DNA of 64,000 nt from Undibacter mobilis (GTDB taxonomy: Bacteria > Pseudomonadota > Alphaproteobacteria > Rhizobiales > Xanthobacteraceae): assembly GCF_003367195.1 (NCBI RefSeq), contig NZ_QRGO01000001.1, positions 544,501 through 608,500 of the forward strand. Reading direction: 5' to 3'. Within the stretch, counting starts at the first letter, position 1; every line of letters begins with the position of its first letter. Shown here piece after piece: positions 9,238 through 18,057 of the stretch. Position numbers and translations under genes: made by a program. The notes under the pieces were generated by a model. That model ran no database searches. It had not been told where the DNA came from and saw nothing but the letters and a program-made list of their open reading frames with translations.

Positions 9238-9582
9238 TCAGGCGACGGCGGCCTTGTTGGTCTGCGTGAGCTTCACTTCAAAGCCCTCGAACTGCGGGTG
9301 CCCAAGATAGAGCGGCGCATTGCTCGAATTGTTGCCCGCGCGCGCATGGGCGGCACGAAACTCTTCCGACTTGGTCCAGGCTTCGAAATTGGCTTTCGAC
9401 TGCCACACCGTGTGCGACGAATAGAGCGTGTGGTCTTCCGCTTCCGGGCCCTTGAGCAGATGGAATTCGACGAAGCCCGGCATGCGGTCGAGATAGGACT
9501 CGCGGCTCGACCAGACATTTTCGAAAGCTTCCTCGGAACCCTTCTTCACTTTGAAGCGGTTCATCGCGATGAATTGAGACAT
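9238..9582 (-). CDS. hmuQ: IsdG/HmuQ-type haem-degrading monooxygenase
   Basis: About 114 residues from the ATG at 9582 (MSQFIAMNRF). It is a ferredoxin-fold antibiotic-biosynthesis-monooxygenase family protein. The Asn-Trp-His triad of IsdG-type haem oxygenases can be matched to Asn8, Trp69 and His79, close to the known positions 7/67/77. Such enzymes open the haem ring to release iron; in Bradyrhizobium japonicum HmuQ and HmuD do this and sit in the haem-uptake locus. Its place between hmuR and hutX supports the role. HmuQ rather than HmuD is a guess. Confidence 0.85.
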   Translation of the reverse strand: MSQFIAMNRFKVKKGSEEAFENVWSSRESYLDRMPGFVEFHLLKGPEAEDHTLYSSHTVWQSKANFEAWTKSEEFRAAHARAGNNSSNAPLYLGHPQFEGFEVKLTQTNKAAVA

Positions 9583-9656
9583 GGCATTACCCTTTTGGCT
9601 GGCGCTTGCTGGCGCGGGTTGGAATGGAAGGATCTTCAATCCGGCTTGTGATCAAA

Positions 9657-11885
9657 TCAGACCCCGCCGAAGTGAACTTTGATAGCGGCTTTGTAAGTGA
9701 TGCCGGGTCCCGGACTGGTCCACAGCATGTCGTTCTGTGACGTGCCGTCGGTCGAGGAGCCCGGAATGGCGTAAGGCCGGTAGTATTCGTTGAAGACGTT
9801 GTCGATGCCGAGGTTGATCAGGACATCCTTCGTTGCCTGATAGGTCGCGTAGAGATTGACGAGATTGTAGGACGTCGAAGGGATGTAGCCTGCCGGCAGA
9901 TCGTTATTGGCGGCGACCGCAGACCACTGCGCCGACAATGTCAGCTTACGATCGATGAGACGCAGACCCGCCGTCGTTGTGACGCGTGCCGGCTGGATGC
10001 TGGCGAGGCCGGCGCCGGTTTGGGTGTTCTGGCCCTTCTGCAAGGTGCCGTTGACCCCGACGAACCAGCCGCCAGCATCGTAGTTGGCTTCCAGCTCCAG
10101 GCCACGAATGCGTGCGCTCGGGATGTTCTGGTACTGGTAGAATTGCGAGAACGTACCGAACGGCGGCACCGCGACCGGGGTCGAGGCCACCAGATCGATA
10201 TAATCGTCAACGTCGTTCTGGAAGGCGTTGATCTTGGCGCGGAATGCATCGCCCTTGGCAAACAGACCGTCGAACTTGAAGTTGATGCCGACTTCCTTGT
10301 TTTTACCAACCTCAGGACGCAGATTTGGGTTCGGCAGGAAGCAGAACAGACCGGTGGTTCCGTCCGGACAGGTAAAGAAGGCAGGACCGCCACCGGTCGC
10401 ATGCGCGCCGGCGATTAGTGTTTCGGTAACCGACGGCGCACGATAGCCTTCGGCATAGCTAACGTAAGGCTGGATTCCGCGCACCGGCGTTACGCCGACA
10501 GTGACCTTCGGCGACAGGCGACTGCCGTCGGTCGTCGTGCTCGCCGACTCCAGCTTGTAATGATCGTAGCGCGCGGCGCTGACGACTTCGAGCCAGCTCG
10601 CATAGTTCGCCTTCCACTGCAGGAAGCCGCCCGCCACCGTGCGCTTGCCGCCTGGCGTGGTGATGTTGGAATTGCCACGCGAATCCGACGACGAGACATC
10701 GTCCTGGAAACCGTCGACGCCGTAGGTGAAGGCGTTCTCCCAATTGCCGATCGCAACCCGCGATGTGTTGTTGAAATCGAACCCGATGGTGTTGATGGCA
10801 TAGCTGCGCGGATCGCCAACGCAGCCAGAGATGTTGTTGCCGGTGCCGCCGTTGCAGTAAGCGCCACCCGATGTGCTGTAGTGATAGATTTTGTGCTGGT
10901 CGGTTTCGGTCCGCGAGGCATAGAGACCGAGATCGAAGTCGAACAGACGATCTTCCGGCCGGCTGTATTTCCAGCGCAAGGTGCCCTGATAGTTCTGGGT
11001 GTTGCTGTCGTAGGCTGACGAGCCCTGATAGAGCGCGCGTTGCTGAGCGGTCGCGACCGGACCGCGGTTGAGCTGGCCGTTCTTGTAGAGATCCTCCTGG
11101 AACAAGCCGCTCAGCTTGACGACATGGCCAGTGGCCGGGCGCGCCGTCAGCTTCAGCACGCCGCTCGACGCGTTCAACCCCGTATTGCCGATCTCGGTAC
11201 CGCTGCCATCCTTGTAGTTCTGCTGCGAGCGATAGACGGCGCCACCGAACACATCGAAGTTCGGATTGACGCGCACGCCGGCGAAGGCCGAAGTGTCGCC
11301 GCGCAACTTATTGGAGCCGATGCTGCCGCCGACATCCATGCCCCACTTCTCGCCGGGACGAACGACATCGTCGATATCCTTGGTTTTGAACGACACGACA
11401 CCGCCGATCGCGCCCGAGCCGTAGATGTTCGCGGTCGGGCCGCGCACCACGTCGACGCTGCCGATCAGGTTCGGATCGAGGAAGAATGAGCCCTGTGCGC
11501 CATGTCCTGAGCGCTGATAGTTCTGCCGCGCGCCATCGACGATGGTGGCGACGCGACCGAAGTCCTGCAGACCGCGAACGTTGATGGTGGTGGCCGGATC
11601 ATCGCCGCGATCCTGCGTCCACAAGCCGGGCACATAATAAAAGAGATCGGAGATCCGCTTCGGCTGAGTTGTTTCGATCTTGTCTTGCCCAATGACGCTG
11701 ACCGGCGCGAGCGCGTCAGTCGTCTTCTCCGGCGTCTTCGTTGCCAGAACGGTGATCGGATCGAGCACCAGCGTTTGCTGGGCCGTTTGCTGAGCGGAAG
11801 CGGGCCGCTCGCCCATGGTCAATGCCAGCGATGAAACCGAAACCAGAAGCGCAAGCGCGCTTCCACGAAGCACAGTCATTCTCAA
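9657..11885 (-). CDS. hmuR: TonB-dependent haem/haemoglobin receptor
   Basis: A 742-residue outer-membrane receptor. A signal peptide ends near residue 30, then come a TonB-box-like LVLDPITVLAT, a plug domain (VRGPTANIYGSGAIGG) and a 22-strand-type barrel that ends in an aromatic-rich strand. The haem-receptor signature YRAP...NPNL is present (YAEGYRAPSVTET and LPNPNLRPEVGKN) with a histidine between (GAHATGG). It takes up haem through TonB. It leads the minus-strand haem genes and is divergent from hemP-hmuTUV. Confidence 0.94.
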   Translation of the reverse strand: MRMTVLRGSALALLVSVSSLALTMGERPASAQQTAQQTLVLDPITVLATKTPEKTTDALAPVSVIGQDKIETTQPKRISDLFYYVPGLWTQDRGDDPATTINVRGLQDFGRVATIVDGARQNYQRSGHGAQGSFFLDPNLIGSVDVVRGPTANIYGSGAIGGVVSFKTKDIDDVVRPGEKWGMDVGGSIGSNKLRGDTSAFAGVRVNPNFDVFGGAVYRSQQNYKDGSGTEIGNTGLNASSGVLKLTARPATGHVVKLSGLFQEDLYKNGQLNRGPVATAQQRALYQGSSAYDSNTQNYQGTLRWKYSRPEDRLFDFDLGLYASRTETDQHKIYHYSTSGGAYCNGGTGNNISGCVGDPRSYAINTIGFDFNNTSRVAIGNWENAFTYGVDGFQDDVSSSDSRGNSNITTPGGKRTVAGGFLQWKANYASWLEVVSAARYDHYKLESASTTTDGSRLSPKVTVGVTPVRGIQPYVSYAEGYRAPSVTETLIAGAHATGGGPAFFTCPDGTTGLFCFLPNPNLRPEVGKNKEVGINFKFDGLFAKGDAFRAKINAFQNDVDDYIDLVASTPVAVPPFGTFSQFYQYQNIPSARIRGLELEANYDAGGWFVGVNGTLQKGQNTQTGAGLASIQPARVTTTAGLRLIDRKLTLSAQWSAVAANNDLPAGYIPSTSYNLVNLYATYQATKDVLINLGIDNVFNEYYRPYAIPGSSTDGTSQNDMLWTSPGPGITYKAAIKVHFGGV

Positions 11886-12132
11886 CCCCCAACCCGTTAC
11901 CGGTGTTTCTTGGATTTTTCGGCGGGCTGGCGAGCGGACCGTGTGCCGGATCCGCGGGGCTGGCTGGCTTTCTGCCGCTTGATCGGCAGCAAGTATTTGC
12001 CTTTGTAACCATCGTGTATTACTGAGGTCAAGGCATGAATACCGTAGTTATAATTACTCTAAACTAGCGAACATCCATGTATTCGTAGTTTAAAATGCCT
12101 CAAATATACAAGTAATTACATGGAACAACGTA
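11886..12132. promoter_or_regulatory. Divergent hmuR/hemP control region
   Basis: This 247-nt gap separates the two haem transcripts. The half nearest hemP (about 12015-12125) is strongly AT-rich compared with its surroundings and holds TAGTT...AACTA repeats around 12043-12064 and TAGTTTAAAAT near 12085. It is the natural place for an iron-responsive operator (Irr or Fur/RirA-type), but no clean copy of a known iron-control box can be shown by eye. Confidence 0.6.
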
Positions 12133-12363
12133 ATGAATACGACAAGAGTGCCGGCAATGAATGATGAAAAGCCCCTCGGAGGGGCAAGCAATGGAGCGCC
12201 TGGTGCAAGTCAAACCGGCAGTCCGCGCGGCGTTTCACTTCGCGATAACCGCGTCGATAGCCGCGAGCTGTTTAACGGCACCCGCGAAATCACCATCGCG
12301 CACGGCGATGAAACTTACCGGCTACGTCTGACGGCACAGAACAAACTGATCCTGACCAAGTGA
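12133..12363 (+). CDS. hemP: Haemin uptake protein HemP
   Basis: This 76-residue protein ends in the HemP signature SRELFNGTREITIAHGDETY followed by RLRLT and KLILTK. HemP is a small DNA-binding/regulatory or accessory protein placed at the head of haem-uptake operons; in Burkholderia it activates the receptor gene. The start may be the ATG at 12133 or at 12157 (MNDEKP); the first 35 residues are poorly conserved either way. It is 16 nt upstream of hmuT. Confidence 0.93.
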   Translation: MNTTRVPAMNDEKPLGGASNGAPGASQTGSPRGVSLRDNRVDSRELFNGTREITIAHGDETYRLRLTAQNKLILTK

Positions 12364-12379
12364 CGCCTGTGAGAAACCG

Positions 12380-13336
12380 ATGAACTGTATCTTTCCAACA
12401 ACACGCCGCGTGCTGATAGCGCTGGGCGTGCTCGGCGTGCTCGCCGCGCCCGCGGTGGCCGAGACCATGGTGACCGATGCCACCGGCCGCAGCGTGACCA
12501 TTCGCGACACCAGCCGCATCGTTTCGATCGGCGGCGCCGTGACGGAGATTCTCTACGCGCTCGGTCAGAGCGACAAGATCGTCGGCATCGACACCACGAG
12601 CCTCTTCCCGCCGCAGGCGATGAAGGAGAAAGCCAGCGTTGGCTATATGCGCCAGCTGTCGGCCGAAGGCGTGCTTGGGCTGCGCCCCTCTTTGATGATC
12701 GCCATCGCCGGCGCGGGGCCGAAGGAGGCGATCAATGTGCTGGAGGCGGCCAAGGTGCCGCTGGTAGTCGTGCCGGAGACCTTTTCCATTGAAGGCGTCG
12801 CGCAGAAAGTGGCGGTCATCGGCAAGGTCGTCGGCGAAGAAGCCCGCGCGCAATGCATCGTCCGCCGCCTGAATGCCGACAAGGATGCCCTGACGAAGAT
12901 CCGCGCCGGCATTCGCGCACCCAAGCGCGTGCTGTTCGTGCTGTCTTTCATCAACGGCCGCGCCATGGCCGCCGGCAAAGGCACCGCGGCCGACGGCATT
13001 ATCGACCTGGCCGGCGGCGTCAACGTGATGAGTGATTACGAAGGCTATAAAAGCATCAATGACGAGGCAGTGATCGCAGCAAAGCCCGACGTAATCCTGA
13101 CCATGAAGCGCGGCGGTGCCGACGATCTGACTGCCGAGACGATTTTCGCCGGCCCCGCTTTTCAGACAACACCCGCGGCTGCGACGAAGGCGTTCGTCTC
13201 CTTCGACGCAGCCTACATGCTCGGTTTTGGCCCGCGCGTCGGACGCGCGGCGCGCGACGTCGCCGATGCCCTTTATCCCGAACTCAAATCCGCTCAGCTG
13301 CCGTCGGAACAGCCCAGCGGCCCGTGCATCGAATGA
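12380..13336 (+). CDS. hmuT: Haemin ABC transporter substrate-binding protein HmuT
   Basis: A 318-residue periplasmic binding protein of the BtuF/HmuT class. It has a signal peptide of about 28 residues and the characteristic opening DATGRSVTIRDTSRIVSIGG, followed by AVTEILYALGQSDKIVGID. It carries haem from the receptor to HmuU. The stop codon overlaps the likely start of hmuU as ATGA, so the proteins are probably made in a coupled manner. Confidence 0.95.
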   Translation: MNCIFPTTRRVLIALGVLGVLAAPAVAETMVTDATGRSVTIRDTSRIVSIGGAVTEILYALGQSDKIVGIDTTSLFPPQAMKEKASVGYMRQLSAEGVLGLRPSLMIAIAGAGPKEAINVLEAAKVPLVVVPETFSIEGVAQKVAVIGKVVGEEARAQCIVRRLNADKDALTKIRAGIRAPKRVLFVLSFINGRAMAAGKGTAADGIIDLAGGVNVMSDYEGYKSINDEAVIAAKPDVILTMKRGGADDLTAETIFAGPAFQTTPAAATKAFVSFDAAYMLGFGPRVGRAARDVADALYPELKSAQLPSEQPSGPCIE

Positions 13337-14421
13337 CCGCGCTTGCCGTCACCGGACCGTCCGCGTCGTTGACGCGGCTGCTGCGCCAGCTGTTGCGGGG
13401 GCCGCTGCTGTTCCCGCTGTTGCTTCTGCTATTGGCGACAGTGGCAGTTGCGGCAATGGCGGTCGGCGCTGCCGGCATTCCTCTCGACCGGATTCCCGCC
13501 GCGCTCGGGCTGACGTCGCATGGCGACATGACGCTGATCGAGCGCGACCGGCTGGTGCTGCTATCGGTGCGGCTGCCCCGCATCGCCATTGCCATTGTCA
13601 TTGGTGCACTGCTCGCCTCGAGCGGCGCCATCATGCAGGGCCTGTTTCGCAATCCATTGGCCGATCCGGCGCTGGTCGGCGTCTCGAGCGGCGGCGCGCT
13701 GGCCGCGGCGGCGGCCATCGTGGCCAGCGATCGGCTGGCGGCAAACTTCAAGCTGCCCTTCGCTCTGCTGCCGCTCGCCGCATTTTGCGGCTCGCTCCTG
13801 ACGGCGCTGATCCTCAAGCGGATCGCGACTCGAGAACGCACCACGTCGATCGCCATTTTCCTTCTCGCCGGGCTCGCGATCGGCGCCCTGGCCGGCGCCG
13901 GGATCGGACTTCTGGTGTTCGTTGCCGACGACCGGCAATTGCGCGACATCACCTTCTGGATGCTCGGCTCGCTCGGCGGCGCCACCTGGGAAAAGGTCGG
14001 ATTGCTGACACCGTTCCTGCTGGCGCTGCTCGCCGCGATCCCCTTCATCAGCCGGGGCCTCGATCTGCTCGTGCTCGGCGAGGCCGAAGCCTTTCACGTC
14101 GGCATTCCGGTTGAACGATTGAAGCGCATCGCGATCGTGCTGGTTGCGGCGTCATCCGGCGCGGCGGTGGCGTTTGCCGGCGTCGTCGGCTTTGTCGGCA
14201 TCGTCGTGCCGCATCTGCTCCGCCTTGTCATCGGGCCGGCGCACCGCAACCTGCTGCCGGCCTCTGCCGTGCTCGGTGCGATCCTGTTACTTGCCGCCGA
14301 CACCGCGGCCCGCACCCTCGCCGCCCCGGCCGAAGTGCCGATCGGCGTGCTGACGGCTCTGGTCGGCGCGCCGTTCTTCCTCGCGCTCCTGTTGCGCCAG
14401 CGCGGATTGGCGGGTCTATGA
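13333..14421 (+). CDS. hmuU: Haemin ABC transporter permease HmuU
   Basis: This FecCD-family permease, about 362 residues from the ATG at 13333, has around nine or ten hydrophobic segments and family landmarks RLPRIAIAIVIGALLASSGA and FVGIVVPHLLRL. A GTG at 13324 is an alternative start, but the 4-nt ATGA overlap with hmuT favours 13333. The 3' end overlaps hmuV by 4 nt. Confidence 0.95.
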   Translation: MTALAVTGPSASLTRLLRQLLRGPLLFPLLLLLLATVAVAAMAVGAAGIPLDRIPAALGLTSHGDMTLIERDRLVLLSVRLPRIAIAIVIGALLASSGAIMQGLFRNPLADPALVGVSSGGALAAAAAIVASDRLAANFKLPFALLPLAAFCGSLLTALILKRIATRERTTSIAIFLLAGLAIGALAGAGIGLLVFVADDRQLRDITFWMLGSLGGATWEKVGLLTPFLLALLAAIPFISRGLDLLVLGEAEAFHVGIPVERLKRIAIVLVAASSGAAVAFAGVVGFVGIVVPHLLRLVIGPAHRNLLPASAVLGAILLLAADTAARTLAAPAEVPIGVLTALVGAPFFLALLLRQRGLAGL

Positions 14422-15215
14422 ACGTCGTCGACGTGCAGGCGCTGTCCGTTCGCGTCGGCGCCAAGCGCCTGCTCGATGACGTGTCGTTCTCGGTTCGTCA
14501 GGGCGAGACCGTCGCTGTCATTGGACCGAATGGCGCCGGCAAATCGACGCTGCTGCGTACCGTCTCGGGCGAGATCGCACCGAGCACGGGCACCATCCTG
14601 CTCAAGGGCCGCGCTCCGCAAGCCTGGCAGCCGCGCGACCTCGCGCTACAGCGTGCCGTGCTGTCGCAAAACATCACGGTCACCTTTCCATTCACAGTGA
14701 TCGAAGTTGTGCGCATGGGGGCAGGCGACCGCCGCGGCAAGGCCATCGACGCCATGGCCGAAGCAGCGCTAGCCGCTGTCGATCTCGCCGGCTTTCACGA
14801 CCGCATCATCGGCACCTTGTCGGGCGGCGAACAGCAGCGTGTGCATTTCGCCCGCGTCATGGTGCAGCTTGCCTGCGGAGAGGAAGCGCACGGCCCCGGC
14901 CTCCTGCTGCTCGACGAGCCGACTGCGAGCCTGGATCTGCGGCATCAGCTCGATCTGGTGGCGGTGGCCCGGCAATGCGCCGCGCGCGGCACCACGACCA
15001 TTGCCATCGTCCACGATCTCAACCTCGCCGCGCTGATGGCCGAGCGCGTGATCGTCCTCAGCCAAGGCCGCCTCGCCGCCGACGGCACGCCCTCAGACAC
15101 CATCAACGACGAGACGCTTAGCCGCGTGTTCGGCGTGTCCTCGGTGGTCGGCCGCGCCCCCGCGGCAGGAGTCCCGTTCGTTCTGCCGCACCAGGCTGAA
15201 CGCTTGCGCGCCTGA
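14418..15215 (+). CDS. hmuV: Haemin ABC transporter ATP-binding protein HmuV
   Basis: A 265-residue ATPase with Walker A GPNGAGKST, signature LSGGEQQRVHFARV and Walker B LLLLDEPTASLD. The insertion between signature and Walker B (VQLACGEEAHGPG) is usual for HmuV. It powers haem import through HmuU. It is the last gene of hemP-hmuTUV and converges on the LysR gene, whose end is 17 nt away. Confidence 0.96.
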   Translation: MNVVDVQALSVRVGAKRLLDDVSFSVRQGETVAVIGPNGAGKSTLLRTVSGEIAPSTGTILLKGRAPQAWQPRDLALQRAVLSQNITVTFPFTVIEVVRMGAGDRRGKAIDAMAEAALAAVDLAGFHDRIIGTLSGGEQQRVHFARVMVQLACGEEAHGPGLLLLDEPTASLDLRHQLDLVAVARQCAARGTTTIAIVHDLNLAALMAERVIVLSQGRLAADGTPSDTINDETLSRVFGVSSVVGRAPAAGVPFVLPHQAERLRA

Positions 15216-15232
15216 TCCTCAGCGCGACACGC

Positions 15233-16165
15233 TCAACGCACCTTGGTGGCGCGCTCCTTCCGGGCCTGCTTCACCGCGCCCGGAACGTTCCGCCGCATCA
15301 GATCCAGCAGATATTCCGCGGCCGGCGTCAGCGGCAGGCCGGCGCGGCGGATGGTGACAATCGATGGCGCGCGCAGGGTTTCGCGCACCGGGATACGCGC
15401 GAGTTGATCGCCGATCCAGGGAGACTGGATCCACTGGATTGGCACCATCGCCAGCAGATCGGAAGCGGCGAGCGACGCCATCAAGGTCAGCGCCGACTGG
15501 CTGCGCAGCGCCAGCTTGGGCGCCGGCAGATCGAAGCGGGTGAACAACTCGCTGAATTCCTCCTCCGCCTTGAAGGTGACCGACGTGGTCGCCCATTCGG
15601 CTTCGATGAGCTGCGACAGTGAACGCGCGTCGCCGAGCGGATGCCCCTTGCGCCCCAGCACGATGCGGACATTCTCGAACAGCAGTTCCTGCACGAGATC
15701 GGACGGCGGCGGCTGTACCGGCTCAGGACCGACGTAGAAGTCCATGCTGCCGTCCTTCAGCGCATTCTCCAGCGTCGGATACCAGCCTTCGATGAGATGA
15801 AGCTGCACATTGGGATAGCGCGTGCGGAACAACGACAGGGCCTTCGGCAACAGCGCAATCAGCGCGACCATCGACAGACCGGCGACCACCTCGCCCCGCG
15901 TGCCGCCATGCAGCTGCTCGAACTCCTCGCGGGCGCGGCGCACCTCGCTCAGCACGGCATTGGCACGGCGCACGAAGGCCGCGCCCATCGGCGTCAGCAC
16001 CATGCCGCGAGCCCGGCGCTCGAACAAAGGCGCGCCGAGTTCGCGCTCGAGATCGCGGACGCTGCGGGTGAGCGCCGGCTGGGCAAGTTCAAGATGACGG
16101 GCCGCCGCGCGCAGGCTGCCGCGCTCGGCCACCGCCACGATGTCGCGCAACTGATTGAGCTTCAC
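15233..16165 (-). CDS. LysR-family transcriptional regulator
   Basis: About 310 residues from a GTG at 16165 (VKLNQLRDIVAVAERGSLRA), which is the normal LysR opening; the open frame continues 19 codons upstream but those residues are not family-like. The winged helix runs to about residue 60 (HLELAQPALTRSVRDLERE) and is followed by an effector-binding domain. It is divergent from the flavin monooxygenase and TRAP genes and has a LysR box in the shared upstream region, so it probably controls that block in response to an aromatic compound. Confidence 0.9.
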   Translation of the reverse strand: MKLNQLRDIVAVAERGSLRAAARHLELAQPALTRSVRDLERELGAPLFERRARGMVLTPMGAAFVRRANAVLSEVRRAREEFEQLHGGTRGEVVAGLSMVALIALLPKALSLFRTRYPNVQLHLIEGWYPTLENALKDGSMDFYVGPEPVQPPPSDLVQELLFENVRIVLGRKGHPLGDARSLSQLIEAEWATTSVTFKAEEEFSELFTRFDLPAPKLALRSQSALTLMASLAASDLLAMVPIQWIQSPWIGDQLARIPVRETLRAPSIVTIRRAGLPLTPAAEYLLDLMRRNVPGAVKQARKERATKVR

Positions 16166-16187
16166 GCGCCCTCTCGCCTTCGGCCAA

Positions 16188-16206
16188 CGATACCGTTTTG
16201 GTATCG
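16188..16206. promoter_or_regulatory. LysR-type operator upstream of the monooxygenase gene
   Basis: CGATACC-GTTTT-GGTATCG is a perfect 7-bp inverted repeat with a 5-nt gap. It contains ATAC-N7-GTAT, the T-N11-A form of a LysR box, and lies 22 nt upstream of the LysR start between the two divergent genes. A further half site (GGTATCG) occurs near 16240. Confidence 0.75.
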
Positions 16207-16380
16207 GGCGGACGTATCTCACATCTATCCGTGATCCCTGTCCAGCGGTATCGCTTGAACCAAGAGAACAACGAAAACAGCGGGACGGAACGTGAGGGCA
16301 CCGGAAAAGCGGCCTGTTTGGCGTGCTTTAGCCGGACTCTTCCGATCAGCCCCGCCACGGGCGAGGGAAATCGGGACGCC

Positions 16381-18045
16381 ATGAGCGGCTCATACGATAC
16401 CGAGGTGCTGATCGTCGGCGCCGGACCCGCGGGCCTGTCGCTCGCCACCGAACTCACCATGCGCGGCGTCACCACTATCGTGGTCGAGCAGAACGACCGC
16501 GTCGGCGTGCAGCCCCGAGCCAAGACCACCAATGTCCGCACCATGGAGCACATGCGGCGCTGGGGCCTGTCCGCCAAGGTGCGCAGCCTGTCGCCGATCC
16601 CGGCGGAAGTGCCGCGCCGCGTGCGCTTCGCCACCTCACTGTTCGGCGGCGACCTCTGGCTGTTCGAGAACTCGTTCTGCGCCGCACGGCAGCGCGACGA
16701 TCGCTTCTCCGAAAATGCCGAGTGGATTCCGCAGTACACGATCGAGAAGGTGCTGCTCGATCACGTCATCAGTCAGCCGAACGCGACGGTGAAGCTCAGG
16801 CACCGCTTCATCGACTTTACCCAGGACGATGACGGCGTCACCACGCACGTTGCCGACCTCGCCAGCGGCGAGACGCGTACGATACGGGCGCGCTATCTGG
16901 TCGGCGCGGACGGCGGACGCTCGCCGGTGCGTGCGCAGCTCGGCATCGCCATGCAAGGCCAGTCCGGCATCGCATCTTTCGTGACCCTCATCCTGAAGGT
17001 GCCCGGCCTTGCCGCCGACCCCCGACTTCAACCCGCCCTGATGCACTGGCTGGTCGATCCGGCCGCGCCCTGCATCATGGGACCGATGGACCGCGACGAC
17101 ACCTGGTTCTTCAACCCCAGCCCCAAGCCGAGCGGCCCTGGCGACGACGCGCAGATTCACGACGAGATCCGCCACGTCTTGGGCGGCCGTTACGACTACA
17201 CCGTGCTCGCCAAGGATCTGTGGACCGCGCACAAGCTGCTCGCCGATCGCTACAGCGACGGCCGCGTCTTCCTCGCCGGCGATGCCTGCCATTTGCATTC
17301 CCCATTCGGCGGCCATGGCATGAATTTCGGTATCGGCGACAGCGTCGATCTCGGCTGGAAGCTCGCCGCCACGCTGCAAGGCTGGGGTGGACCGGGGCTG
17401 CTCGATTCCTATGAGACCGAACGCCGCCCGGTGCATCAGCGCGTGCTCGATTCCGCCACCGAAAATCTGGCGACGCTCAGTGGAAATTTCTCGGCGCCCG
17501 AACTGCTCGAGGACTCCGAACGCGGCGAAGAGGCCCGGCGCATAGCCGGCAATGCGGTCGAGAAAGCCAAGACGCCGGAATTCCGCTCGCTCGGCCTCGT
17601 GCTCGGCTACAGCTACGCCGGCTCGCCGATCGTGGCGCGCGAAGACAAGGCGCCGCCGCAACCCAATGTCGTCGAACTGCGGCCTAGCGGCTATCCCGGC
17701 GAGCGCGCGCCGCATGCCTGGCTCAATGACGGCCGTTCGGTCTATGACACGTTCGGTCTTGGCTTCACGCTGCTGGTGACGGGCGACGCCGCAGCGAGCG
17801 ATATCGCCGCAGCAAAAGCCGAAGCCGCGCGCCAGAACGTGCCGCTTGACGTCACGACGCCCGACGAGCCACGCCTCAATGCGCTCTACGGCGCACGTTT
17901 TGTTTTGATACGGCCCGACCAGCACATCGCCTGGCGGGGCGACAGGTTTGACGATTTTGCCGCGGTTCTCAACATGGCGCGCGGCAGCTACAAGGACGAC
18001 AAAGAACAGGCGTCTCCACAGACGGGACGCCGGCAAAACGGATAA
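16381..18045 (+). CDS. FAD-dependent aromatic monooxygenase (group A)
   Basis: About 554 residues from the ATG at 16381, which has GAGGGA upstream; the frame is open further upstream but without family character. It has the FAD motif VGAGPAGLSLA, the DG motif YLVGADGGRSPVR and the GD motif GRVFLAGDACHLHSPFGGHG, plus a C-terminal thioredoxin-like domain ending in RPDQHIAWRGD. This is the layout of phenol and substituted-phenol hydroxylases using NAD(P)H and oxygen. The TRAP and gal-type neighbours suggest an aromatic acid or phenol substrate; the exact one is unknown. Confidence 0.88.
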   Translation: MSGSYDTEVLIVGAGPAGLSLATELTMRGVTTIVVEQNDRVGVQPRAKTTNVRTMEHMRRWGLSAKVRSLSPIPAEVPRRVRFATSLFGGDLWLFENSFCAARQRDDRFSENAEWIPQYTIEKVLLDHVISQPNATVKLRHRFIDFTQDDDGVTTHVADLASGETRTIRARYLVGADGGRSPVRAQLGIAMQGQSGIASFVTLILKVPGLAADPRLQPALMHWLVDPAAPCIMGPMDRDDTWFFNPSPKPSGPGDDAQIHDEIRHVLGGRYDYTVLAKDLWTAHKLLADRYSDGRVFLAGDACHLHSPFGGHGMNFGIGDSVDLGWKLAATLQGWGGPGLLDSYETERRPVHQRVLDSATENLATLSGNFSAPELLEDSERGEEARRIAGNAVEKAKTPEFRSLGLVLGYSYAGSPIVAREDKAPPQPNVVELRPSGYPGERAPHAWLNDGRSVYDTFGLGFTLLVTGDAAASDIAAAKAEAARQNVPLDVTTPDEPRLNALYGARFVLIRPDQHIAWRGDRFDDFAAVLNMARGSYKDDKEQASPQTGRRQNG

Positions 18046-18057
18046 AGGGAGGACACT

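Noticed and set aside
11886..12132. Exact Irr/ICE or Fur box in the hmuR/hemP gap
   Set aside because: AT-rich repeats are present, but none matched a known iron-control consensus well enough by eye to call a specific regulator.
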